A stretch of DNA of 5,504 nt from Paracoccaceae bacterium (GTDB lineage: Bacteria; Pseudomonadota; Alphaproteobacteria; Rhodobacterales; Rhodobacteraceae). Shown piece after piece: positions 1 through 5,504 of this stretch. The position numbers and the translations under genes are program-made. Where the stretch lies: positions 1 to 5,504 of the forward strand of contig SKKS01000439.1 in the NCBI GenBank assembly GCA_007123625.1. The letters run 5' to 3'. How positions within the stretch are numbered: position 1 is the stretch's first letter; each line of letters starts with the position of its first letter. The notes below the pieces were generated by a model. It had not been told where the DNA came from, did not search any database, and saw only the letters and a list, made by a program, of their open reading frames with translations.

Positions 1-606
1 CGCCAGCGGCGCCAGCCCCCGGTTGATCCCGAACCACACGAGCAGCGCCGCGGCCAGCACCACCGCCGCCAGCATGGCGCCTGCCTGCAACAGCAGCATC
101 AAGCTCAGCCGTTCGCGCTGGCGCACCGTCTGCCAGACCTGCACCGTGGTCCAGCCGTCGAACACCGGGTCGGCGATGAACTCGCGCTGGATCACCACGC
201 GCACCGGATCGCCCAGATAGCTGGCATCGAAGAACACAGGCTCCCCGCCCGGAAGGTCCGCAGGCAACGGATCCACCGGCGCATCGCTGTAGCCCGCGAT
301 GAATCGCCCGCCCGCCGCCGACACCTGATAATACACCGGGTCCCCGATGGCGCCGACCAGCGAATCCAGCAGCGCATCGGCCAGCACATCGCCTTGCGTC
401 AGCACCACTTCGCGCGCGACGGCGTGGGCGACGACCTTGAGCGTCTGGTCATAAAGTTCGGTCGACATGTCGCGCGCCTGCACATAGCGCATGGCGCTGG
501 CCGCGACCGCGACCACCACCAGCGGCAGCACGATCATCACGAACAGGCGCGCGCGCAGGCTGCGCACGCGACTGTTCGCGCCCGCGCCCGCTGACGGGGC
601 GTTCAT
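1..606 (-). CDS. tctE: TctE-like sensor histidine kinase, N-terminal 202 residues (3' end outside window)
   Basis: This is the sensor half of a two-component system, an inner-membrane histidine kinase that would phosphorylate the regulator encoded just upstream. The visible part reads MNAPSAGAGANSRVRSLRAR and then a first membrane helix at about residues 21-38. A periplasmic domain of about 130 residues follows (39-166), and a second helix lies at about 169-192. The chain enters the cytoplasm as WFGINRGLAPLA, the usual start of a HAMP linker in TctE/QseC-type kinases. The extracytoplasmic part resembles the two-component sensor kinase N-terminal domain (2CSK_N type), with an early DQTL...AREV helix and the closing VQVWQTVRQRERL. 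The H-box and ATPase domain would lie beyond base 1 and cannot be checked. The start ATG (606-604) overlaps the regulator's stop as ATGA, so translation is probably coupled. The ligand is inferred to be a tricarboxylate from the neighbouring transporter; the sequence alone does not show it. Confidence 0.88.
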   Translation of the reverse strand, partial: MNAPSAGAGANSRVRSLRARLFVMIVLPLVVVAVAASAMRYVQARDMSTELYDQTLKVVAHAVAREVVLTQGDVLADALLDSLVGAIGDPVYYQVSAAGGRFIAGYSDAPVDPLPADLPGGEPVFFDASYLGDPVRVVIQREFIADPVFDGWTTVQVWQTVRQRERLSLMLLLQAGAMLAAVVLAAALLVWFGINRGLAPLA

Positions 607-1277
607 TGTGGTCGCTCGGGCTTGAGCATGTAGCCCAGACCCCGGATCGTGCGGATCTGCACGCCGCCGCCATCGACCTTGCGTCGCAGCCGGGAGACCA
701 GCAACTCGACGGCGTTCTCCTCGACATCGGCGCCGGTGCCGTAGATCCGGTCGCACAGCGCGGATTTCGAGATCACGCGCCCGGCTTGATCGCTCAGCGC
801 CTCCCACAGTGCCATTTCGCGCCGCGACAGCGTCACCTCGCCCCAGGGTGCCGACAGCTGGCGCGCCTGACGGTCGAAGACCAGCGCGCCGAAGCTCTCG
901 GAAGAGATGCGAATCGCCCCGCGCCGCCGACCCAGGGCGCGCACGCGTGCGCGCAATTCCTCGATCTCGAAAGGTTTGGTCACATAGTCATCGGCGCCTG
1001 CGTCCAGCCCCCGGACCCGGTCTTCCAGCCCGTCGCGCGCGGTCAGCGCCAGCACCGGGATCGCGGCGCCGCGCGCGCGCAGATCGCGGATGATGTCCAG
1101 CCCGCTCATGCCCGGCAAGTTGATGTCGATGATCGCCAGATCCCCGCCCTCACGCGCCAGAAAGGCCGCGCCCTCGGCCCCGCAGCCCAGCCAGTCGACT
1201 GCATGGCCATCGGATTCGAGCGCCTGCGCCACGGCGCGCGCCAGCATGGCATTGTCCTCGATCAGCACGATCCGCAT
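603..1277 (-). CDS. tctD: OmpR/PhoB-family response regulator, TctD-like, 224 aa
   Basis: This is a DNA-binding response regulator, probably the activator of the divergent transporter operon. The receiver domain covers residues 1-115 with all key residues: acidic pocket E7/D8, phospho-acceptor D51 (in LAIIDINLPGMSG), switch T79 (LALTARD) and K101 (DDYVTKPFE). A winged-helix output domain covers about 125-220, with the recognition region VEENAVELLVSRLRRKV and the C-terminal wing IRTIRGLGYML. The length is typical of the family. The start is set at the ATG of MRIVLIEDN because this is the canonical N-terminus. The frame stays open far upstream, but that part is only the complement of tctC. The ribosome site is weak (GGGG about 11 bases upstream). 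The gene ends in a 4-base overlap with the kinase gene. TctD is assigned from the pairing with a TctE-like kinase and a Tct transporter; QseB or other close OmpR-family members cannot be excluded by sequence alone. Confidence 0.93.
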   Translation of the reverse strand: MRIVLIEDNAMLARAVAQALESDGHAVDWLGCGAEGAAFLAREGGDLAIIDINLPGMSGLDIIRDLRARGAAIPVLALTARDGLEDRVRGLDAGADDYVTKPFEIEELRARVRALGRRRGAIRISSESFGALVFDRQARQLSAPWGEVTLSRREMALWEALSDQAGRVISKSALCDRIYGTGADVEENAVELLVSRLRRKVDGGGVQIRTIRGLGYMLKPERPQ

Positions 1278-1334
1278 CGTGTTCAGACCCCGTCCGGTGC
1301 TGCCTTTCCGGTGTGTCGCCCGGAAAATCGGCAT

Positions 1335-1366
1335 TTGACAGCTTACCGACAGTATTGCCACATAGA
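1335..1366 (+). promoter_or_regulatory. Candidate tctC promoter with perfect -35 hexamer
   Basis: TTGACA at 1335-1340 is an exact match to the sigma-70 -35 element and lies about 120 bases before the tctC start. No good -10 element sits at 16-18 bases. The nearest AT-richer stretch is CATAGAAA at 1361-1368, with spacing of 20 or more, so the promoter would be weak without an activator. This fits activation by the divergent response regulator, but that is inference. I found no convincing promoter on the minus strand for the regulator gene. The shared region spans 1278-1461. Confidence 0.35.
1336..1357. repeat. GACAG direct repeat with 11-base period, candidate response-regulator site
   Basis: GACAG occurs at 1337-1341 and again at 1348-1352, exactly 11 bases apart, about one helical turn. 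The two 11-base units are TGACAGCTTAC and CGACAGTATTG. OmpR-family regulators usually bind tandem half-sites with roughly 10-11 base spacing, so this is a plausible operator. The first copy overlaps the TTGACA hexamer, which for an activator would mean contact close to the -35 region. Two short copies can arise by chance, so confidence is low. Confidence 0.3.
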
Positions 1367-1394
1367 AAGCGCAACACTTCGCGGTCGCCTGTGC

Positions 1395-1417
1395 GCCCGG
1401 CCCTTCGCGGCCCGGGC
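1395..1417 (+). other. Possible hairpin in the tctC leader
   Basis: GCCCGG (1395-1400) can pair with CCGGGC (1412-1417), extended by CC (1401-1402) with GG (1409-1410) across a single bulged C at 1411. The loop is CTTCGC. If transcription begins near 1370, this lies in the untranslated leader about 45 bases before the ATG, clear of the ribosome site. In GC-rich DNA such a structure can be accidental, and no known riboswitch is recognised. Confidence 0.22.
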
Positions 1418-1461
1418 TTCGGAACGGCGGCGGATGTGAACGCATAACGGGAGGAGATACC

Positions 1462-2568
1462 ATGACCGACATCACCCGCTTCACGCGGCGCGCAGCTCTT
1501 GGCGCACTGGCCGTCACCGCAGCCACCCTTGCCCTGCCCGGCACGGCACAGGCGCAAGTCGATTTTTCGGGGCAGACGATCGAATGGATCATTCCGTTCG
1601 GCACCGGCGGCGGCTCGGACACCTGGGCGCGCTTCAACGCCCCCTTCCTGTCCAAACATCTGCCCGGCAACCCCACCGTCGCGGTTGTGAACGAACCCGG
1701 CGGCGGCTCGACCCGCGGCACCAACCTGTTCGCCGCCCGCGCCCAGGCCGACGGGCGGACGATCCTCGGTACTTCGGGGTCCACGCAATTCCCCTATCTG
1801 CTGGGTGACCCGCGCGTGCGGTACGAGTATCAGGACTGGTCGGTGGTCATGGTCGGCCCGACAGGCGGTGTGGCTTATGCCTCTCCCTCGACCGGCATTT
1901 CCTCGGTCGAGGAAATCGGCGATCTGGTCGGGCAGCGCCTGACCTATGCCAGCCAGGGCGCGACTTCGCTCGATCTGGTGCCGATGCTGGCGTTCCGGCT
2001 GCTGGGTCTGGATGTGAACTATGTCTTCGGCTTCGGCGGGCGCGGCGATGGCCGTCTGGCGTTCGAGCGCGGCGAGACCAACATCGATTACCAGACCTCG
2101 TCGGCGTATATCAACAACGTCACCCCGCTGGTCGAAGCGGGCGAGGCGGTGCCACTGATGAGCTGGGGCGTGCTGGACGAAGACGGCAACCCGCAGCGCG
2201 ATCCGACCTTCCCCGATCTGCCGATCCTGGAAGAGGTGTACGAGATGGTCCACGGCGAAGCACCGTCGGGCCCGCTATATGACGCTTACAAGGCGTTCAA
2301 CACCGCCGGTTTCGCCGCGCAGAAGATGGTCGTGCTGCCTGAAGGCGCCTCGGACGAACTGGTCGAGACCTATCGCCAGGCGTGGCGCGATGTCTTTGCC
2401 GACCCCGAGTACCTGGAGTCCTTCGAGGCCGCGCTCGGTTCGTACGAACAGGTGACCGACGGTGCCGCCGAGGCGCTGTTCCGCGCCGGGACCACCATCG
2501 ACCCCGAGGTGCGGGCTCTGGTGGTGAACATGCTGCAGGACGAATACAACGTCCGGCTGGGCGACTGA
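1462..2568 (+). CDS. tctC: TctC/Bug-family periplasmic solute-binding protein, 368 aa
   Basis: This is the periplasmic receptor of a tripartite tricarboxylate transporter; it captures the carboxylate and delivers it to TctA/TctB. A leader with a twin arginine (TRRAALG, residues 8-14), a hydrophobic core to about residue 27 and an AQA cleavage site ending near residue 31 suggest export, possibly by Tat. The mature part begins with the family's first strand and loop, IEWIIPFGTGGGSDTWAR (about 40-57), equivalent to the usual VPFxPGGxxDxxAR. It continues with VNEPGGGSTRGTNLF (76-90), YASQGATSLDL (162-172) and GFGGRGDGRLAFERGETNID (190-209), where ligand-binding loops are expected. Members are usually about 320-330 residues, so this one is somewhat long and its motifs depart from the commonest forms. 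The start has a strong AGGAG at 1452-1456, 5 bases upstream. It is the first gene of the plus-strand operon. Citrate is the classic ligand, but the true one is unknown. Confidence 0.93.
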   Translation: MTDITRFTRRAALGALAVTAATLALPGTAQAQVDFSGQTIEWIIPFGTGGGSDTWARFNAPFLSKHLPGNPTVAVVNEPGGGSTRGTNLFAARAQADGRTILGTSGSTQFPYLLGDPRVRYEYQDWSVVMVGPTGGVAYASPSTGISSVEEIGDLVGQRLTYASQGATSLDLVPMLAFRLLGLDVNYVFGFGGRGDGRLAFERGETNIDYQTSSAYINNVTPLVEAGEAVPLMSWGVLDEDGNPQRDPTFPDLPILEEVYEMVHGEAPSGPLYDAYKAFNTAGFAAQKMVVLPEGASDELVETYRQAWRDVFADPEYLESFEAALGSYEQVTDGAAEALFRAGTTIDPEVRALVVNMLQDEYNVRLGD

Positions 2569-2596
2569 ACGGCCACGCCTGACGCCATCATAACAG

Positions 2597-2628
2597 GACA
2601 GGCCCCGGCCCTGATGCCGGGGCCTGTC
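2597..2628 (+). other. 13-bp perfect hairpin between tctC and tctAB
   Basis: GACAGGCCCCGGC (2597-2609) is the exact reverse complement of GCCGGGGCCTGTC (2616-2628), leaving a 6-base loop, CCTGAT. It begins 29 bases after the tctC stop. No run of T follows (the next bases are TGCAGACGACGC), so it is not a standard intrinsic terminator. A stable hairpin after the binding-protein gene commonly protects the upstream message from 3' exonucleases or causes partial termination. That would yield more binding protein than permease. This role is inferred from position. Confidence 0.7.
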
Positions 2629-2694
2629 TGCAGACGACGCGCGCAACCGCCCACCGCTGCCGCGCCATCGCGTGGCCCGGTCGGCCCGGCTGAC

Positions 2695-2698
2695 GGGA
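2695..2698 (+). promoter_or_regulatory. Shine-Dalgarno-like GGGA that favours the ATG start of tctAB
   Basis: GGGA lies 6 bases before the ATG at 2705. The frame is also open from a GTG at 2672, which would add VARSARLTGPA, a non-hydrophobic and arginine-containing segment absent from usual TctA proteins. The ATG gives MLDIFLSALTDIL, which matches the normal N-terminus of the family. Confidence 0.5.
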
Positions 2699-2704
2699 CC
2701 TGCC

Positions 2705-4711
2705 ATGCTCGACATTTTTCTCAGCGCCCTCACCGACATCCTGACCGTCCAGCACATCAGCTACATGATGCTGGGTGTGATCGTGGGTCTTATGATCGGG
2801 GTGTTTCCGGGGCTTGGCGGTATTGCCGGGCTGTCGCTGGTGCTGCCGTTCCTGTACGGGCTGGACACCACCAGCGCGCTGGCGCTCCTGATCGGGCTGA
2901 TCGCGGTCATACCCACATCCGACACGTTCGCCAGCGTGCTGATGGGCATACCCGGGTCATCGGCAAGCCAGGCAACGGTGCTGGACGGCTTTCCCATGTC
3001 CCGCAACGGCGAGGCCGCGCGCGCGCTTTCGGCGGCGTTCTTCGCCTCGTTGGTGGGCGGGCTTGTCGGCGCGGTCATCCTGACGGGTTTCGTGCTGGTG
3101 GCGCGCCCCGTGATCCTGTCGTTCAGTTCGGCCGAGTTGTTCATGCTCTCGGTCTTCGGGCTGTCGATGGTCGGCGTGCTGGCGGGCAAGAGCCTGGTCA
3201 AGGGACTCGCGGCCTGTGGGATCGGGCTGGTGATCGGGTCCATCGGCGGGGCACCGGCCACGGGCGAGTTCCGCATGGTCTATGGCGTGGACTACCTCTA
3301 CGACGGCATCCCGCTGGTGATCATCGGGCTGGGCCTGTTCGCGGTGCCGGAAATCGTGGACCTGTTGCGCCGCGACCGCTCGATCGCCGGGAACAAGGGA
3401 CTTGGCTCGGGGTGGTTCGCCGGGATCCGCGATGTGATCCGCTACTGGTGGCTGACGCTGCGCTGCTCGTCCATCGGCGCGTTGATCGGGGCGATTCCGG
3501 GCTTGGGCGGTACGGTGGTGGACTGGATCGCCTATGGCCACGCCGTGCAATCGACCAAGGACAACCCCCGCTTCGGGCAAGGCGACGTGCGTGGTGTGAT
3601 CGCGCCTGAGAGCGCCAACAACGCCAAGGAAGGCGGCGGCCTGCTGCCCACTTTGCTGTTCGGGATTCCCGGAGGCGGGGCGATGGCGGTGTTTCTGGGC
3701 GGCATGGTGCTGCTGGGCATCCAGCCGGGGCCGTCGATGGTGGGCACCAACCTTGACCTGACCTATACCATCGTGTGGTCGCTGGCGCTGGCCAATGTGT
3801 TCGGCGCGGGGCTGTGCATCCTCCTGGCGGTGCCGATCTCGCGGCTGACGCTGATTCCCTTCAAGCTGCTGGCGCCCTTCATGATCGTCGTGATCAGCTT
3901 TGCCGCATTCCAGGCCACGCGGATCATCGAGGACCTGCTGGCGCTGCTGGTGATGGGGGCATTGGGCATCTACATGCGCCGTTTCGGCTGGCCGCGCCCG
4001 GCACTGTTGATCGGCTTCGTGCTGGCCACGCAGGCCGAGACTTACCTTTATCAGGCGGTGCAGTTCTATGGCTGGGGGTTCCTGACCCGCACCGGTGTCA
4101 TGATCATCATCGCCCTGACCGCCGTGTCCATCTGGCTGGGCATCCGCGCCAAGGTCACGTCGTCGTCGCGCGACGAGGTGCTGGCCGAGGAACCCTCGCA
4201 CGGGTCGGGGCTGTCCGACAACATCCGCGCGCGCTGGCCGCAGCTAGCCTTTGCCGGGCTGATGCTGGCGGGCTTCGTGCTGGCGGTGCTGGACGCGCTG
4301 CAGCAGTCCTTCCTCGGGCAGGTTTTCCCGCTGATGATGGCACTGGCGGGCGGCGCCTTTACGCTGCTGCTGATCGGCTTTCTCGTGTTCGGGCGCCACA
4401 ACACGCCTGCGGCCGTGGATGCCGAAGCGGGCATCGGCACCGACGAGGAACGCCCCGAACGCAGCATGCTTGCCAGCCTGTTCTGGCTGGCCGCGCTGGT
4501 GGCGCTGACCGCCGTTTTCGGCTTCTTCATCGCGCTGGTGGTATTCTTCGTGACCTTCCTGCAGTTTCGCGCGCGGGCAAGCTGGCTGATGACCGCACTC
4601 CTGACCACAGGTGCTGCGGGCTTCATCCTGACGCTGGCGTATTCGCTTAACATGCGCTTTCCGGGAGGGGTGCTGCAGGACCTCTATCGCCTGCCCTGGC
4701 CCTTCAGCTGA
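2705..4711 (+). CDS. tctA: Fused TctA-TctB tripartite tricarboxylate transporter permease, 668 aa
   Basis: This is the inner-membrane permease of the TTT system, which normally uses an ion gradient to import a carboxylate delivered by TctC. Residues 1 to about 482 are TctA. They carry GVFPGLGG (32-39), GIPGSSASQATVLDGFP (81-97), AIPGLGGTVVDWIAYGHA (263-280), the signature PESANNAKEGGGLLPTLL (301-318) and GIPGGGAMAVFLGGM (320-334). The paired PGLGG and GIPG motifs reflect the two-fold internal repeat of the family, and about twelve hydrophobic segments are seen. A polar linker, about 483-510 (SSSRDEVLAEEPSHGSG), leads into a TctB-like domain (about 511-668). That domain has hydrophobic segments at about 513-530, 538-562, 588-620 and 627-648, an acidic loop at 564-588, and the typical ending FPGGVLQDLY. 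TctA alone is about 500 residues and TctB about 150, so the length equals the sum. No separate tctB is present. The start is discussed at the ribosome-site entry. Confidence 0.93.
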   Translation: MLDIFLSALTDILTVQHISYMMLGVIVGLMIGVFPGLGGIAGLSLVLPFLYGLDTTSALALLIGLIAVIPTSDTFASVLMGIPGSSASQATVLDGFPMSRNGEAARALSAAFFASLVGGLVGAVILTGFVLVARPVILSFSSAELFMLSVFGLSMVGVLAGKSLVKGLAACGIGLVIGSIGGAPATGEFRMVYGVDYLYDGIPLVIIGLGLFAVPEIVDLLRRDRSIAGNKGLGSGWFAGIRDVIRYWWLTLRCSSIGALIGAIPGLGGTVVDWIAYGHAVQSTKDNPRFGQGDVRGVIAPESANNAKEGGGLLPTLLFGIPGGGAMAVFLGGMVLLGIQPGPSMVGTNLDLTYTIVWSLALANVFGAGLCILLAVPISRLTLIPFKLLAPFMIVVISFAAFQATRIIEDLLALLVMGALGIYMRRFGWPRPALLIGFVLATQAETYLYQAVQFYGWGFLTRTGVMIIIALTAVSIWLGIRAKVTSSSRDEVLAEEPSHGSGLSDNIRARWPQLAFAGLMLAGFVLAVLDALQQSFLGQVFPLMMALAGGAFTLLLIGFLVFGRHNTPAAVDAEAGIGTDEERPERSMLASLFWLAALVALTAVFGFFIALVVFFVTFLQFRARASWLMTALLTTGAAGFILTLAYSLNMRFPGGVLQDLYRLPWPFS

Positions 4712-4722
4712 CAAGGACGACC

Positions 4723-5504
4723 ATGACCCAGACCGCAATTCCCTTCCTGCTGATCCGCGGGGGCACCTCGCGCGGGCTGTATTTCCGCCAAAGTGATCTG
4801 CCACAGGACCGCGCAACCCTCGCAGGCGTGCTCAACGCCGCCATGGGCGCGGGCCAGCCCGTGAATGCCGACGGGATGGGCGGCGGGCAGGTGGTGACGA
4901 ACAAGGTCGCGATGCTGTCGGCGGGCAGCGACGGCTGGGCGGATGTGGACTACTTCTTTGCCCAGGTGTCCCCCACCACGGCGCTGGACGTGGATTTCCG
5001 CCCCACCTGCGGCAACATCCTGTCCGGCGTGGGGGCCGCGGCGCTGGAGATGGGGATCGTCCAGCCACAGGGCGATGAAACCCGCCTGCGCATCCGCGCC
5101 GTCAACACCGGCGCGCGGGTCGAAGCCGTTATCGCAACCCCCGGCGGGCGGGTCAGTTATGACGGCGACGCCGCAATCGACGGCATTCCCGGCACGGCGG
5201 CACCCGTGCATCTGAACTTCATGGACACGGTCGGCACATTGTGTGGCGCGATGCTGCCCACGGGCGCCGCGCGCGACGTGATCGACGGGGTGGCGGTGAC
5301 GTTGATCGACGTGACCATGCCGATGATGATCGCGCGCGCCGATGCCTTCGGGCTGACCGGGGCCGAGACCAAGGCGGAAATCGACGCCGATGCAGCGCTG
5401 CTGGCACGGATCGAGGCGGTGCGGATCGAGGCCGGGCGCCGCATGGGGCTGGGCGACGTCGCGGCCTCGGTCACGCCGAAAGTGGGGCTGCTGGCAGCGC
5501 CGCA
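4723..5504 (+). CDS. galD: GalD-like 4-oxalomesaconate tautomerase (PrpF family), N-terminal 260 residues, 3' end outside window
   Basis: This is a cytoplasmic isomerase of the PrpF/diaminopimelate-epimerase fold. The closest described member is GalD, which converts between tautomers of 4-oxalomesaconate in gallate and protocatechuate 4,5-cleavage. PrpF itself isomerises aconitate-type acids in the methylcitrate pathway. The start IPFLLIRGGTSRGLYF (6-21) matches the family's RGGTSKG motif. DGMGG (50-54) with TNKVAML (59-65) supplies the conserved lysine K61, and RPTCGNILSGVG (93-104) holds the conserved cysteine C96. MLPTGAARDVIDGVAVTLID (177-196) followed by VTMPMMIARA is characteristic of the GalD branch more than of PrpF. 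The gene begins 11 bases after tctAB with AGGA at 4714-4717, so it is very likely in the same operon. That suggests the enzyme acts on the imported acid or its product. Family members are about 350-400 residues, so roughly a third is missing here. Annotation as PrpF is the main alternative. Confidence 0.88.
   Translation, partial: MTQTAIPFLLIRGGTSRGLYFRQSDLPQDRATLAGVLNAAMGAGQPVNADGMGGGQVVTNKVAMLSAGSDGWADVDYFFAQVSPTTALDVDFRPTCGNILSGVGAAALEMGIVQPQGDETRLRIRAVNTGARVEAVIATPGGRVSYDGDAAIDGIPGTAAPVHLNFMDTVGTLCGAMLPTGAARDVIDGVAVTLIDVTMPMMIARADAFGLTGAETKAEIDADAALLARIEAVRIEAGRRMGLGDVAASVTPKVGLLAAP

Noticed and set aside
606..1439. Plus-strand open frame of 277 codons opposite the regulator
   Set aside because: It is the complement of a convincing OmpR-family gene and has no recognisable motif.
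1278..1461. Riboswitch or small RNA in the divergent region
   Set aside because: No conserved riboswitch core is recognisable; only a short GC-rich hairpin is seen.
1278..1784. Upstream extension of the regulator frame by about 169 codons
   Set aside because: The extension reads through the intergenic region and the antisense of tctC. The canonical receiver start MRIVLIEDN with D8 at the normal place argues for the ATG at 1277.
1150..2253. Minus-strand open frame of about 367 codons across tctC and the regulator
   Set aside because: It runs antisense to tctC and in another frame over the regulator gene. It shows no recognisable domain, so it is a composition artefact.
2597..2640. Intrinsic terminator after tctC
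   Set aside because: The stem is strong but no T-tract follows, and the downstream permease gene needs transcription from this operon. It is kept as a hairpin only.
2672..2704. GTG start for the permease 33 bases upstream
   Set aside because: The extra residues VARSARLTGPA are not seen in normal TctA N-termini, and the ATG at 2705 has a GGGA at a suitable distance.
2957..4201. Long open frame on the minus strand opposite tctAB (about 414 codons)
   Set aside because: It lies wholly inside a clearly recognised membrane protein gene, its translation is rich in His, Gln, Arg and Asp with no family motif, and such frames are expected opposite GC-rich genes.
2614..4650. Plus-strand open frames in the second reading frame under tctAB (2614-3609 and 3775-4650)
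   Set aside because: They overlap the full TctA-TctB frame and translate to Arg/Gly/Ala-rich sequence without membrane segments or motifs.

Overview
The window is GC-rich, with long spurious open frames opposite the real genes, codons strongly biased to G/C at the third position, and a tightly packed layout. Together with the protein types, this suggests an alphaproteobacterium, most likely of the Rhodobacterales. That placement is inference from composition and family resemblance. Base composition looks even throughout, and I see no insertion sequence, tRNA, rRNA, CRISPR array or sign of recent transfer.

The content is a divergently arranged tripartite tricarboxylate transporter (TTT, Tct) locus. 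On the minus strand, bases 1277 to 1 hold a two-component pair: an OmpR-family response regulator (TctD-like, complete) followed, with a 4-base ATGA overlap, by a TctE-like sensor histidine kinase whose 3' part lies outside the window. Bases 1278-1461 are the shared regulatory region. It contains a perfect TTGACA hexamer overlapped by a GACAG direct repeat with an 11-base period, a possible leader hairpin, and a strong Shine-Dalgarno sequence for the next gene.

On the plus strand lie tctC (periplasmic solute-binding protein), a 136-base gap with a 13-bp perfect hairpin, a single gene that fuses the large membrane subunit TctA to the small one TctB, and, 11 bases further on, the 5' part of a PrpF-fold isomerase closest to 4-oxalomesaconate tautomerase (GalD).

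A coherent reading is that the kinase senses an extracellular di- or tricarboxylate and phosphorylates the regulator. The regulator then drives the transporter operon, and the imported acid, or its unsaturated or keto derivative, is isomerised by the GalD-like enzyme on its way to central metabolism. The system as a whole is of a known type. The less ordinary points are the TctA-TctB fusion, the transporter coupled to a GalD-type tautomerase, the somewhat long and divergent TctC with a Tat-like leader, and the stable hairpin without a T-tract between tctC and tctAB. I found nothing that I would call a wholly new system.
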